DNA of 64,000 nucleotides from contig CM061248.1 of NCBI GenBank assembly GCA_022605425.2, forward strand, positions 558,001 to 622,000, read 5' to 3'. The position numbers and the translations under genes are program-made. This DNA comes from Hamiltosporidium tvaerminnensis. Lineage: Eukaryota > Microsporidia > Dubosqiidae. This document shows, in pieces, positions 48,010-59,290 of the stretch (position 1 is the first letter of the stretch; each line of letters opens with the position of its first letter). The notes beneath the pieces are model-generated. The model saw only the letters and a list, made by a program, of their open reading frames with translations, was not told the origin of the DNA and did not search any database.

Positions 48010-48735
48010 TGATTTTTTCACCTTATTATTTGGTGGAGAGAGGATAAAGCACATAAAAACTTTCTGCTTGGCAATGAGTATGCGAGATTGATATATGAAA
48101 TCATTGTTTGGTTTTTGGTGGGAATAAAACCACATTAAATCTTCGGTTGTTCCATGGAGTTTGTATGAGGGATAGAAGCCATCGAAAAAGCGAAGTTTTT
48201 TATGTAAACCGATCAAAGGCCGCTGCCGAGCGTATAGGTAATTTCCTATGTAAAAACATAGGAATCTAGCCTTGCTCACTCGGGTTTGAATAATTATCGT
48301 TTGAGATATATAAAAAATAAACCCATTTCAAGACGGGAGAGCTAAGTAGCAGGTTATACCTGTTGATATGACATTGCACTGTCTAGGTAGGCCCCATGTA
48401 ATTATATGAAATTGATCTTAGCTAGAAGTTTATTGGATTCATAAAGTGTAGAGTAAGTGGGAATGCTGCATAGTCTTGGGGGGGGGCTGGAGAGGCTTCG
48501 GCCTTCAATCACACTCCATGCAATGAACTTTAACGAACTCCGGGGGGCAGCCTCACCTATTAATTAGGTTCTACTTGCCTAGTAGATGAAAGCTTTGGGC
48601 CGTAAGTATCACAGGAGATACTGATGCAGTGTTGGGGTAGCAGTTATTTATCTTAAACCTAGAACTGCGTTAATGTCATGAAAACAAATATAACACTTGC
48701 CACTGTTTTAAAAAAGATGTGATATTTTTTATATA
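48010..48735. repeat. Unidentified dispersed repeat, copy A
   Basis: A roughly 0.7-kb GC-richer block homologous to 58555-59290 in the same orientation. Matching landmarks in order: CTGCTTGGCAATGAGT / CAGCTTGGCAATAATT; AAAGGCCGCTGCCGAGCG / AAAAGGCGCTGCCTGGGCG; CAGGTTATACCTGTTGATAT / CAGGCTATACTTTTAGATAT; GATGAAAGCTTTGGGCCGTA / GATAAAAGCTTTGGGATGTA; AACCTAGAACTGCG / GACCTAGAACTGCC; CATGAAAACAAATATAACA / CATGAAAACAAAATAACAT. It contains a run of about nine G (48480). No coding domain is recognised in either strand. Confidence 0.7.
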
Positions 48736-50408
48736 AAGATTAATTACCTTATTATTTTTATTATTTAATTTATTACCAAATTAAAATCTTTCTTGACTTC
48801 CAAGTTTTCGTTACCTGCAATTTTAATCATTCAATGACGCTGATACTTAAAATTTATATGTATTAAAGGAAATTTGAAATAGGCTATTTAATTAAACAAT
48901 TTAATTATTTTTAAAATAGTTTAGGATAATTTAGTATAATTAATTATTCATCTTTCTACCATTTTTTGGTCATTTCGATAAATTGTAAGCCGTTTGGAAG
49001 ATAGGCCTAGTGAGATTCTCGCTGGCTAATCAGTAATAATGTTCGGATTGTCTTTATACCCTCATGCTTCAACAATTTTACGATTATTTTTTTCTTAGTT
49101 TATCGAGTATCAGTAAGTCAAAATTGTTTTCAGTTCGTTCTTTTTTTAATTTTAGTTTTTTGTCTGAAGAATATATTACAAGTCGAATGCTAACGGATAT
49201 GAATAATCGAGTTGACAATCAGCTATTATATTGTGCTCATCTAAGGTATATGATAGATAACTTTTCATAAATTGCTTGTTCAATCTACAACATTGTTTAT
49301 AATGTTTTAGTACTGTGATTGTTTCTAAAAAAAATATCATTTTGTCATATTTTACTGGGCATTTTTTATATTGACCGGTCATTATTCATGTTATCTAATT
49401 ATTTAAACTGACCGTAACATATATATGAAAGCAAACTTTCAAAAATGAAGAGCGAAAGATATAAATGATTATATACATGCCTATTGTTCAGTGCAAGAGT
49501 CTAGATGTTTAGAACATATTTTTTCGTTTTGGAAATGTTAACAAACCAAAAATACAACAAGGAAAAAAAAGGAAGCGGAAAAAAATATACAATTTTTTAG
49601 ATTTAAGTTCATATTTGAAGCATCCGAATTTATTTTAGAAAAAATATTTTTTAAGATGTTAGGGATAGTGAAGTAATGCAAATGTGTGTTATATAGGGAG
49701 AATTATAGGAGAAATAGAAAATGACTAACAAGGGATTGGTAATGGAAAGATGTATAAAATCAAAAGATGATATTTAAAATTATCTTTACATAGTTAACAA
49801 TCAGAAGGGGGTTATTATATTGGGAGCATTTCGGCAGTTACACTAAAAAAACTTGAATAGCCTAATATCTTTATTATCTTTGAAATGTCTAGTTGAAATG
49901 TAGTTTTTTTATTAAAATTTGCTTCTTATCCTAAAAATCACTGCCTAACTTCTTATATCCTCAAAATTCTAATATTTTTCTTTTACTAGTTAAAAATTTT
50001 TATAAATCTAGTCACTTAGAAATTCATACTAATTAAGTCTTAAGATATTTTCGACATATAAGCGACGACTAACCATATGACGTCTTAAAGAATTTCTTAA
50101 ATATTCAAAAAATAAGAAACAAAGTGCATTATATTATATAATAAGTATAATTTCTGATAAGGCCAGATTCATTAACAACCTAAAAGCCTATTTTAAGTAA
50201 AAATAAAAAAATACAAAGTTAAAATATGTAAGGCATGAAAAAAATTCTTGACTATTGAGAAATTTATTTATGATGATAAATATGGCCTTCGAAAAAAAAA
50301 AATTAAGCGATTGTAATTAAATATAGCTGTTCCCATGATTGTTTAATTTTTTTGGATTTGGGGTTGGCAATTCCATAATATTTTCTAAAATAATAATTTA
50401 AACATATT
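48736..50408. other. AT-rich intergenic stretch
   Basis: 1.7 kb with no supportable gene. Small open frames at 49064-49382 on both strands overlap each other and have no start motif. Confidence 0.5.
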
Positions 50409-51062
50409 TCAGACAAAATAATATCGTTGAAGAGTTAAGCTATTATTTTTATCCGAAATCCTTTTTTTTAAATCAAGAAAGCTATTTTCTATAAACACAG
50501 AAAAAACCCAAGGGAGAAGTAGAGTTATATATTTCGTTATAGTAGTTAAATTGAATTCACAAATTGAATTTGCGATATTTGTGTCGCGAATAATTACGTT
50601 TATTTCATCTAAAAACATTCTCTTTAACGATTTATCCCCGCCCTTTGTGAAGAATTTTTTTTAGAACAAATATTTCTAATGATATATTGATAAAGTTGTC
50701 AAGATTTTTCAAATTCGATTGAAATTCCAAATTCAAAATAATCGATACAAAAACTCGCAGGTAAAATTTAAAATTTGTATTTTGATTGTAGTATAAAAAT
50801 CTATGGTGCGTTTCAGAAGTCAAGTTCGATGACTTAAATAAACGTTGTAAAAGCAAAATCTCATTTTTCCATTTTTAATTCCAAGCAATAAGTTTGAAAA
50901 CAATTTTTGCAGATAAAATTTCTTAATATATTCGTCTCTATAGTCATTTCCACAATTCATATTGTTAATAGAACATCTTTTAAAATTCGACAAAATAAAA
51001 TTATCAAATTTTTCTAACTGCCTCAAAATAAGTGACAAAAGAAAGTATACGTATAATATATA

Positions 51063-51093
51063 CTCCCTCTGTCCGGAAATATGGTATACATTT
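51063..51093. repeat. Left terminal inverted repeat of mariner
   Basis: 31 bp, an exact reverse complement of 52787-52817. Flanked by the target TA. Confidence 0.95.
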
Positions 51094-51259
51094 TAGCGAT
51101 TTTTTTGTCCGGAAATATGGTATACATTTGCGAAAAAAATAAAATAAAATAAAAAATGTAAGGACAAGTTTATTATATTATCTTTATTTCGAACATTAAA
51201 TAAATATTAATGTAAATATTAAATAAAATTTAAAAAAATACATATTAAAATTTATAAGT

Positions 51260-52595
51260 TCACTCGAAATTTGATTTGGCTTTAACGTATGATTCTTTCG
51301 AACATACATATTTTTCTAGCAGTCGACCTTCGCGACGAAGTTTTCCTTTACTTAAAAGAGGTATTTTATAGCAATTTCCACCATCTGCTAGCATAATTGA
51401 CTCCATACATGCTTGCAATGTTGTAAAAACGTTATCGAGAGTATTCGCTTCTAATTGATGAAATGCATCTTGAACACAATTTATTAATTCGTCAATTGTG
51501 TGTAGCGAAGCTTGATGTTGCAGCGATTGTATGGAGTTGAAAAAACCTAAACCAAGAACATTTAAATTCGGGCTATTTGCCAGTTGCACCTTAAATTTAA
51601 TATTCCGGTCATCAGCAGAACCAAGAGCGACAATATCTGCATCATTATCAGAAAAATGGGGTTTTGCATTGTTTTGTTGTACGTAAATTGTGTTCTTTTT
51701 GATGCTTGCGGAAATTTAGATTTAATTACGGGAATTACATTATCAATGATCATGTTTTTGCAATGACTGCTGTAACAGATTCCACATTTTTTTTATCATT
51801 GTCCCTTTAGCCCTATTCTTAGAATTTTTTTGAGCTGGTTCTTGATAAACAAATGGCCATATTCCAATTTTCCCATCAAAAAAAAGCTTTTGATGTGCAT
51901 CATAGCGTGGTCGAGCTACTGCAGCCATGAACATTATTTTCGTAATAAATCGCTTACTTTTGCAGTTTCTCTCCGGGTTTTCTTCGTTTAACATTAAGTA
52001 ATAAGAGCGCTTAACTTTAGTTAGATAAAACCACTTTTCATCAATGTGAACGTAGTCGTACAAATCATCAAAAAGCAAATCTCCATTATTAGCAAGATTT
52101 ACTTTAGACAAGCAAAATTTCAATCTGTCCATTTTATTTTTATCTGTTAAAGTTGGTTTAACTGTAGAAGATATTCTCTTGATATACTTTCCCGACTTGA
52201 ATATATCAAACAAAGTTGATTTTTGAATATCAATTGCAAAGAAAAGACTGCGGGGCGTTCCTTGACGATTTAATGGCGTATTCTTTATTTGCGTTAATTT
52301 GTTCGAATATTCTTTAGGTTTTCTTCCGCACCTTTTTTTTCTTTTTTGAAGAAACACCGGCACATATCTTGCCTTTTCTGTATTGAGTTTGTGCTGAATG
52401 CCAAATTCTGCTAACGGTTAGCCGGGAAACTTGAAAGGCATAAGAAACTTTGTTGATGGCACCGTGTTTTAACTTATTCTCCTTCATCTGCTGTAATAAT
52501 TTTTCTAAAATACCTTGACGTTGTTCTTTAGTTAACTGTTTATATTTTGAATCTCTTTTTTCTGAATTTAACAAATTTTCTTCCACATTTTCCAT
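51260..52595 (-). pseudogene. Mariner transposase, frameshifted, catalytic residues replaced
   Basis: Read from ATG 52595. Two helix-turn-helix regions are visible: TKEQRQGILEKLLQQ...VSYAFQVSRLTVSRIW, then after a frameshift in an A-rich tract near 52340, GRKPKEYSNK...RSLFFAIDIQKSTLFDIF. Catalytic D1 is kept in YVHIDEKWFYL (codon 52042-52040). Two compensating frameshifts near 51750 and 51690 follow. The second catalytic motif reads VQQNNAKPH where the family has QQDNAKPH (codon 51673-51671). The third reads SPNLNVLGLGFF where the family has SPDLNVLDLGFF (codon 51553-51551). Exactly 39 residues separate positions two and three, hence DD39D. The C-terminal block FNSIQSLQHQ, TIDELINCVQDAF, NVFTTLQACM matches plant/oomycete-type mariners. 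The enzyme is dead. Confidence 0.9.
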
Positions 52596-52786
52596 ATTCG
52601 TCTTGCAGCGGCACTATTTTTTTTTACCTTAAGAAACACTGATGTTTGAGCGGCAACTTTTTAACTAAGAATAATATTACTAAAGTCAAAAATTTTAGGT
52701 TATATTGTCATGAATATTTACTATGACAATGTCATGACGGTTGCCTATTTATTTTTTATATTCACGATAATCTATAGTTTTTTTTG

Positions 52787-52817
52787 AAATGTATACCATA
52801 TTTCCGGACAGAGGGAG
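52787..52817. repeat. Right terminal inverted repeat of mariner
   Basis: 31 bp, an exact reverse complement of 51063-51093. Followed by TA. Confidence 0.95.
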
Positions 52818-53897
52818 TATTTTTTTCTACATAAAGACATAAATTTTCTCGATAATAACCCACAAATTTAAAAAGTTCATAAAGTATCCCTTTATTCCTA
52901 TGATTTTCAATTTTTATCATTATTGCATTCATATTTTCTGTAAATTGGTGCATTTCAATTGATGATGAATATGAAGTTTCAAAATATATAAGATTTTTTG
53001 CAAAAATTAAAATTTCATTAAGTGTTTTTTTGGTTTTAATATTATCTAAATCATACTTGCTTATTTCAGTTTCAATTCTGAATAAATAGGTATCATATGT
53101 TAAACTATTTCTATATTCCATTGATTCATCAGCAATACCTATTCTAAGTTGATTATCTATTTCAGAAAATAAGGCTGGAATCATATCCAAATAATGTGAG
53201 TAATTAGCGCATTCATTTTCCAAGAAAATGTTTTCAATCCCACATATTTTATTCTCTAGTTGTTCAAGATAATCATTGTTTGGTTTTGCTGCATTTAAAT
53301 TATTTAATAAGTGGATATCATTAGGTATAAAATGTGGATCAACCTTACTAGTGTCAAATTGTTCTTGAAAAAGGCGCACAGAGTCACCATCTACTCTATT
53401 GCCAATATTAATTGTTGATGAAAGCCCATTTTCGTTTTGTAGATAATCAGGATTTTGACACAAAAGGCCTGAAATACCCGAAACTGGTTTCGAAAAACGC
53501 TTTTGTCCGGAATATAATTTAGTTGTTTTTCATTTGTTGATTTCGTGACTTTTTCTTCAGTAGATTCTTGTGGTGAATAATGATTTTTCATGTCTTGATT
53601 TTGTATTAGAACGAAAACATTATAGCTATTTGATAAATTTTCCTCTGTAGGATGTGATAAAACACCGGAAGCACTTTGAAAAGATTGATGTGAAGCAAAA
53701 TTTGGAATGAAATCGCTATTTTGAAAATAATAATCCACTGTAAAAACTTGGGAAGCATTGAAACCAAAATTACTCGGCTGTATCTCACTTAATTCTGTAT
53801 CAGCAGTGTTATAATACGAATGAAATTCATCTATGGTTGTAGATATGAAACATATAAAAAATAAAAAGCCAGATCTCTTGCTCATAAAAATTTTCAT

Positions 53898-56255
53898 AAT
53901 GGATCGATTTTAAATCATTTAAATGCTTTGAAAATGTTCTAGATCATGTTTCAGACTCTTAAAATTTTTTAACACTAACGATCTAATTCTATTTTGTACT
54001 ATGATTTATTCGGTGCATTTACATTGCATGAGGGAAGTAGTTTAAAAAAACATGGTCAATTACTGTTTTGTTGTTCAGCATATATTCTTTATCATTATAT
54101 TTATTAGAAAAAATAGATAGATTTTAGTCTTGAATCATTAACTGCCGAGAAATTGATTCCTGAATATCATTTTTAGCAAGAAATTAGATACAATATTCGG
54201 ATTATACCCGGAAGCGTTTAATCGAGCATATCATAGCAAATATCAAAATTTTTTCTCATTTTAAGCTTTTATAGACTGTAAAATTCATTGTGTTTTCTTT
54301 GGCATAGTTTAAACCAAGATAGTATTGTCAAAAAATTATTTGTATATGTGTACTTTACTTAGGTTCATTTCATAAGAAAAGTATTAATAACAAAATTAGA
54401 AATTTTATTGCAATTTTTAGAGCTTAAATATCACAAATCAATCGAAGTATAGTATCGTAGGCTAGGTAAATTTTTTATCCTTTGCAAACTTATATAACGA
54501 TTGCTCAATAAATTTTATTATAAAATCTAAAATTATTAGGAATTATATTTTTCTTATCGAAAAATTCACAGGTAATTACAATATATTTATGAAAGTCCAA
54601 AATTTATATGTTTAGAAAGGCATCATATGCTGATTTGTTAACAATAGAATACCTTATTTTATTGTGAATAGCATACGACAACGAGGTTTTGAATACAAAA
54701 AATAACTTTTAGATAGTGACTCTAGAAGCTTAGGATGAAATGTGGCAGAAAATTCGTTTATTAAAAGCAAAAAACTAAATGTGGCACGATAAAAATTATG
54801 TCAAAATTTTAATTATCTGGCTCAGGTAATTTTAATCCGAATATTGAATACAAAAAAAAACCGAAAGTAAACTATAAAACGTTTAAAAAAGCTCATGTTT
54901 TCATATTGTTTTAATTACTATGGTGTCATGAAAGTACCAATTTTTGCCTGTCCTCATCTTTATTAGATTAACGATATCAAAATTTCAAGAAAATTATTAT
55001 AACAGCCAGTAAATCAAAAGAAAGAATATTTGAAACTGAATTTAGCAATAAAAAAATTTAAACTTTTTTTATTAATGGTGTTGAGTTAAATCTCTGAAAG
55101 CACAGAGGAAATTGCACAAAGATAATAACACCTGAGGAATTGTTTCAACATTAAATTATCTCTACTCTTCGACAATAAAATATTATGCAGCTGATATATA
55201 AATCCAGATACTAAATGACAAATGAATAAGTTTGTTTTGAAAAATTGTCTCAGAAATTAAAAAATTAAATCAACCAACTATACACTCGTTAGGAAGACCG
55301 CTACGCCTCTGAAATAAATCGGTACTTTAAATCTTGATAATAGAAGATACACAAGAGAACCCGACATTTACATATGTAAAAGTATAGGTAAAACTAATAC
55401 AAAGCGTACAAAGAACTGAACATTAAATTAAATCTAAAAAAATATATATCCCGTATTCAATTAAATTTGATATTGTTGATCAAATATCATTAAGAGATAT
55501 TTCGACTTTCACAAGATAGTCATTCTAAATTATACGATCTGCTTAGTGCAGTTATTATGATAAATGATGTATGTATTAGCCCGGCGTATAAGATAAGTCT
55601 ATCTTCTAAAAATTGCTTTAAAAACGCAATAGATTTGTTATGATGCCAAGAAAAAAAAAATTTTAACAAATCCTAAATTTCTAAGAAAACGAAGCGATTT
55701 CATGTACGAAAAAGAAATTCTAAAGGTTATAAGCTAAAAAAGTATTTATCGCACTCGATAATTTTTTCTATAAGCAAAATTTTGTCTAAAGAATTTAAGC
55801 ATTGATAAAAAATACTAAAAAAAAATCAAAATTACACAACGAAATAAAAATCATAATTTAAATTTTTAAAACGCGCAAAAAAATGCGCTCATTCAGGTAG
55901 TGGAATTGTTTGCTAGTCAGAAAAAGAAAACATAAATCTAGATTTTGCAAAAATTTTTCGGTTTCAGTAAAGATAAGAATATTTCTGATATGCTAAAAAA
56001 ACTGCCAATAGTTTGGAATTACAGAAAATACCTGTAAGGTATTCTGCAAAAACCCAGGTAACTCTTCGCAACCATAAAACATGACATAAATGAAAAATTC
56101 TGTGTATAGCTTCAATTCTTGTCATAATCAAAATTTAAAAAAGAATTGGTATCACTTCTTAGGAAATTATAAAACTCGAGTATGCATGAATGAGATTCGA
56201 TATCGGAATTAAAACACTTACATAAATCTGTAAAAATTTACTAAGTATATTTGTT
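53898..56255. other. AT-rich intergenic stretch
   Basis: 2.4 kb with no supportable gene. 55290-55430 has slightly protein-like content (REPDIYICK near 55350) that might be an earlier piece of the retroelement relic that follows, but the match is too weak to call. Confidence 0.5.
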
Positions 56256-56530
56256 TCAAGCGTGAAATTACAAAGATTGCGTTCATTGAAATAAGAATCA
56301 CTTCACAAGATTCACTTTAAATTTTTGAAACTAAAAAACGATTGAGTAACAACTTTTTTTATAATTGATGATTCTATTATTGGATTGGCATGGAGATAAT
56401 TCATTAATGTTATTTGCAATATTACTGTAATTAAATGACATAAGATTCATAAAAAAATCCACGTACTTGGTGAATTAAAGGCATGTAAACGCTCGATAGT
56501 CTTAAAAAAATGGTAAAAAAAATTTATGAG
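56256..56530 (+). pseudogene. Relic of Dong/R4-like element, endonuclease region
   Basis: TTGAAATAAGAATCACTTCA with CAAGATTCACTT corresponds to TTGAAGTAGGAATCACTTCC and CAAGATTCACTT at about 13234-13268. Translated with stops it reads ITKIAFIEIRITSQDSL against NKITLIEVGITSQDSL. Downstream KACKRSIVLKKW-like residues match the AYIQSIVLKK block. It is old and heavily mutated. Confidence 0.7.
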
Positions 56531-57499
56531 CGAAAAGAGTGATTACCATAGCCGAACTTAATATGCACACATAAAAATAATATGGTTGTGTAATACACAC
56601 AACAGTAATTCCGAAAAATATATTTCTGCTACATATAACTGCCAATAAAGAAGAAATGCCAAGTAGCAAACAAATAACTTATCAAACCAAAAAAAAATTG
56701 AAAAAACGATCGAAATCTAAAAATTGACTCACTAATCACAAATACAATCAACCATTAAAAACGTTACAAATAAAAAAGAGCATTCAGTAGAATATGCGAG
56801 GAAAAACAGTTGGCAATATAACCCATATCAAATTTATTATATTGGCAATATTTAAAGTTTCCTTTAAAAGTATTATTAACTAGAAACATTTGAATATTTA
56901 TATTTTCACATATTATAGATTCTATTGGTGTTTAAAATGCCTTTATTTATTTATATTTATTGGTACTTTTACATTCTTTAATAATATAAATACGCAATGT
57001 ATATCTAATAAATTTATTACAAAGAAATATTTTTGACAAATAAAACACTAAAAAAAGAAAAAAAATACAGAAATAGAAAAAAATCTCTTTTACATTGTTA
57101 AATTTATTTGCAAGCAAATATAACAACTTAAATAATGATGAGAACCGAAAAAAAAAACTTTTGCTGAATTTATAAACAAGTATTTTATAATAAAAAAGCA
57201 AGAAATTTTCTTGTATTTACTTAAAAAGTATAAAACCAATATTTCAAATAACATATATTTTTTCCCTATAAATCAGTTGAGATAGAAATGTGACAAGACA
57301 TGTTAGTCATGATCTCTTTGATAGATTTGACATTGGATTTGTTTAAAAAAAGTCATATTCCGTTAAGTGATTTTTGATAAATTAATTGCCTAATTGGTAC
57401 TTAAATTCGAAAATCTCCTTTACTAAAGGGTGAAGGTTTACTAAATTTTCAAATCAATAAAATAAACCAATCTAAATTAAATATTTTGATTAAGATTAA
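56531..57499. other. AT-rich intergenic stretch upstream of the FIT-like gene
   Basis: About 1 kb, no gene seen. An open frame on the minus strand at 56947-57201 is made of low-complexity K/F/I-rich residues and is judged a chance ORF. Confidence 0.5.
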
Positions 57500-57502
57500 C
57501 CC
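57500..57502 (+). promoter_or_regulatory. CCC start-proximal motif of the FIT-like gene
   Basis: TTAACCCG then ATG at 57504: CCC one base before the start codon. It supports ATG 57504 as the start. Confidence 0.4.
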
Positions 57503-57503
57503 G

Positions 57504-58103
57504 ATGGAAGAAAATATTCTACAGATATATAACGATATAAAAAGACATGTGAGATGTATAACAACATCATTTATATTTATAAGTACATACAATACTATAA
57601 TGTCTATCCTTGTTTTTATTCTGCCAACTGGTCGTAAACCATCGGATTCGTATAAAAAATATGTAAACAGTATTAATAAACTTTTTAAAAGGTGTGGATT
57701 CCTTGCTGTTGTGATAATAAGAATAGTAAATATACTAAAATTGGGAAGAGAAAAAGACATTTTTTATTCAATTCCGTTGGACTTGCTGCTTTTTTATGTT
57801 AACAATAAGAATATAGGTACATTTTCTATCGTCACTAAAGCATTTAAAGAAAAAAATTTAAATCCTTCAGGTCATATGTTTACCTTTTCATATTCTTTTT
57901 ATATTTTGACACGCGTCCTTCTTACATCAAAAAGCGTTTTTCTTATTTCTACTTGCCTATTTACAATTTTAATTTATACTTTTTTGGCAACTTATACAAT
58001 CATTTATCATCATACTAAATGGGAATGTTTTATTGGATTAATTCTTTGCAATATTACTGCATTCATTCATAATTATATTCTAGCTTATGTTGAAATGAAT
58101 TAA
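57504..58103 (+). CDS. FIT2/Scs3-like ER membrane lipid phosphatase
   Basis: 199 aa with about five or six hydrophobic segments (around 21-41, 65-80, 86-99, 125-140, 144-163, 174-195). Two spaced motifs identify it. NPSGHMFTFSYSF (120-132) contains the first catalytic-type His124, and TYTIIYHHTKWECFIGLI (163-180) contains the second His169/170 and Glu173. The combination SGH...YHxTxxE, rather than the full three-motif PAP2 signature, is that of FIT (fat storage-inducing/Scs3) proteins. These are ER enzymes acting on acyl-CoA or phospholipid intermediates in lipid-droplet and membrane homeostasis. The protein is shorter than animal or yeast relatives, in line with microsporidian protein shrinkage. 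A PAP2-family phosphatase is the alternative. The start is supported by CCC just upstream. Confidence 0.65.
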   Translation: MEENILQIYNDIKRHVRCITTSFIFISTYNTIMSILVFILPTGRKPSDSYKKYVNSINKLFKRCGFLAVVIIRIVNILKLGREKDIFYSIPLDLLLFYVNNKNIGTFSIVTKAFKEKNLNPSGHMFTFSYSFYILTRVLLTSKSVFLISTCLFTILIYTFLATYTIIYHHTKWECFIGLILCNITAFIHNYILAYVEMN

Positions 58104-58554
58104 AAAAATGCATTTTTTAAACTAAATAAATTTAAATGTTAATCGAGTAATTGAAGCAAAATATTTTTTAAAGTTACTTTTCAAAAATTTGTAAATATTT
58201 AAGTAAAAGAGACTTCCAAAATATTGGTTTTATTAAAAAAATATAAAGTAAGGCATATAAGTTTGATATATTTTTAGTTTGTATTAAAACTAATTCGCCA
58301 AAATATTTTTGGAATAGTCCTACTATATCATTACCTTTTAGTTTTAGTATAAAAAAATTATCTTCAAAATACAGCAAAGAGGTGAAATTTTTTGCGTGTA
58401 ATAAATATGTGATGAGTCTCTATTCTGCTTTACACTTAACCTGTCTATGTATAGCCTGTAAATATTCTACGTGTTATTTTATAGGAAACATTAAAACACC
58501 GGTTAAAATTTATTAGACTATTTAAAACAGATATATTTTTTACTTTTTTTTGAC
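58104..58554. other. Intergenic, with a protein-like stretch on the minus strand
   Basis: The minus strand is open at about 58420-58174 (contains GNDIVGLFQKYFGELVLI), but there is no ATG and no motif. It could be a remnant of a gene convergent with the FIT-like gene. Confidence 0.35.
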
Positions 58555-59290
58555 AATTAATAATAGAGGTGTATATCAACACCAAATACTGTCAGCTTGG
58601 CAATAATTGGAAGAAATTTATGTGGAATCACAGTTTTTTCAAATAAGAAAAAAATTACTGTACGTTTTTAGTTTTTTCATAGAATTCATACAACGAAGGA
58701 AAGTCTACAAATTGGTGAAACCATTTCTAAAAAGTAAATTAATATTCGTTTATGTACCAATATCGGAAACCATGATCGGATTTTTCGGTAAATGTCATGC
58801 AAAAGCATCTAAACCGAACCTTATTTACTCGTGTTAAAAGGCGCTGCCTGGGCGATACAATAAAACATATTCTTCGAAAATCTAGGAAAGATATGTGACA
58901 GGCTATACTTTTAGATATAAATTGTAACGTCTCGATGAACCTTATCTAAACCGCTGATATATATAATAGCTGGAAGTCTATTCAGTTCGGAAAGCATAAA
59001 CAAGGTGAGAATTCTACAGGTTTTAGATGACCTAGGATTTACTAAACTTGCGATCACACTCTAAGGTAACCTATATTTACGAATACCGCGTAACTCTTCC
59101 GCATATTAAGTGAGGTATTTATACTTCTTAGATAAAAGCTTTGGGATGTAGTTATATCTTAAAGAGTACTGTTGGGCTGTTGGAGAAAATTTTATCTATG
59201 TTAGACCTAGAACTGCCCGAAACCCATGAAAACAAAATAACATATTCAAGTGTTCAAAAAAGTTTGATGTTTATTAAAGATATTTTTTAC
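58555..59290. repeat. Unidentified dispersed repeat, copy B
   Basis: Homologous along its whole length to 48010-48735, same orientation, but much diverged. The shared landmarks are listed under copy A. Its G-run is missing. An open frame at 58607-58837 inside it is not conserved in copy A, where the same strand has stops, so it is not a gene. Confidence 0.7.

Larger units (their letters stand above)
51063..52817 (-). mobile_element. DD39D-type mariner-like element (1755 bp)
   Basis: Bounded by TA (51061-51062 and 52818-52819) and by perfect 31-bp terminal inverted repeats, 51063-51093 and 52787-52817. Each starts CTCCCTCTGTCCGGAAATAT, the CTCCCTC... end typical of plant-type mariners. The left end has an additional direct copy of the inner 23 bp of the repeat (51108-51130) that is missing on the right. 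It encodes a decayed transposase on the minus strand. It sits inside a secreted-protein pseudogene. Confidence 0.95.
50409..53897 (-). pseudogene. Secreted-protein gene split by a mariner insertion
   Basis: Minus-strand gene starting at ATG 53897 with a signal peptide (MKIFMSKRSGFLFFICFIST). A 168-codon stretch follows. A frameshift near 53470 leads to the next stretch, open to 52762, which carries helical segments (LNNLNAAKPNNDYLEQLENK, ISKYDLDNIKTKKTLNEIL). Coding stops at the TA where the mariner (51063-52817) is inserted. On its far side, protein-like pieces in three frames (RQLEKFDNFILSNFKRC; SNLKNLDNFINISLEIF; FLDEINVIIRDTNIANSICE) continue to about 50409. Without the transposon it would span about 1.7 kb. 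I recognise no family. The signal peptide and lack of homology suggest a lineage-specific secreted protein. Damage on both sides of the transposon shows the gene kept decaying. Confidence 0.55.

Noticed and set aside
47995-48279. 94-codon minus-strand frame (contains HGTTEDLMWFYSHQKP)
   Set aside because: It lies inside the dispersed repeat and is not conserved in the second copy at 58555-59290, so it is not supported as a gene.
58174-58420. Minus-strand open stretch convergent with the FIT-like gene
   Set aside because: No ATG, no start motif and no domain; noted only as possible remnant.
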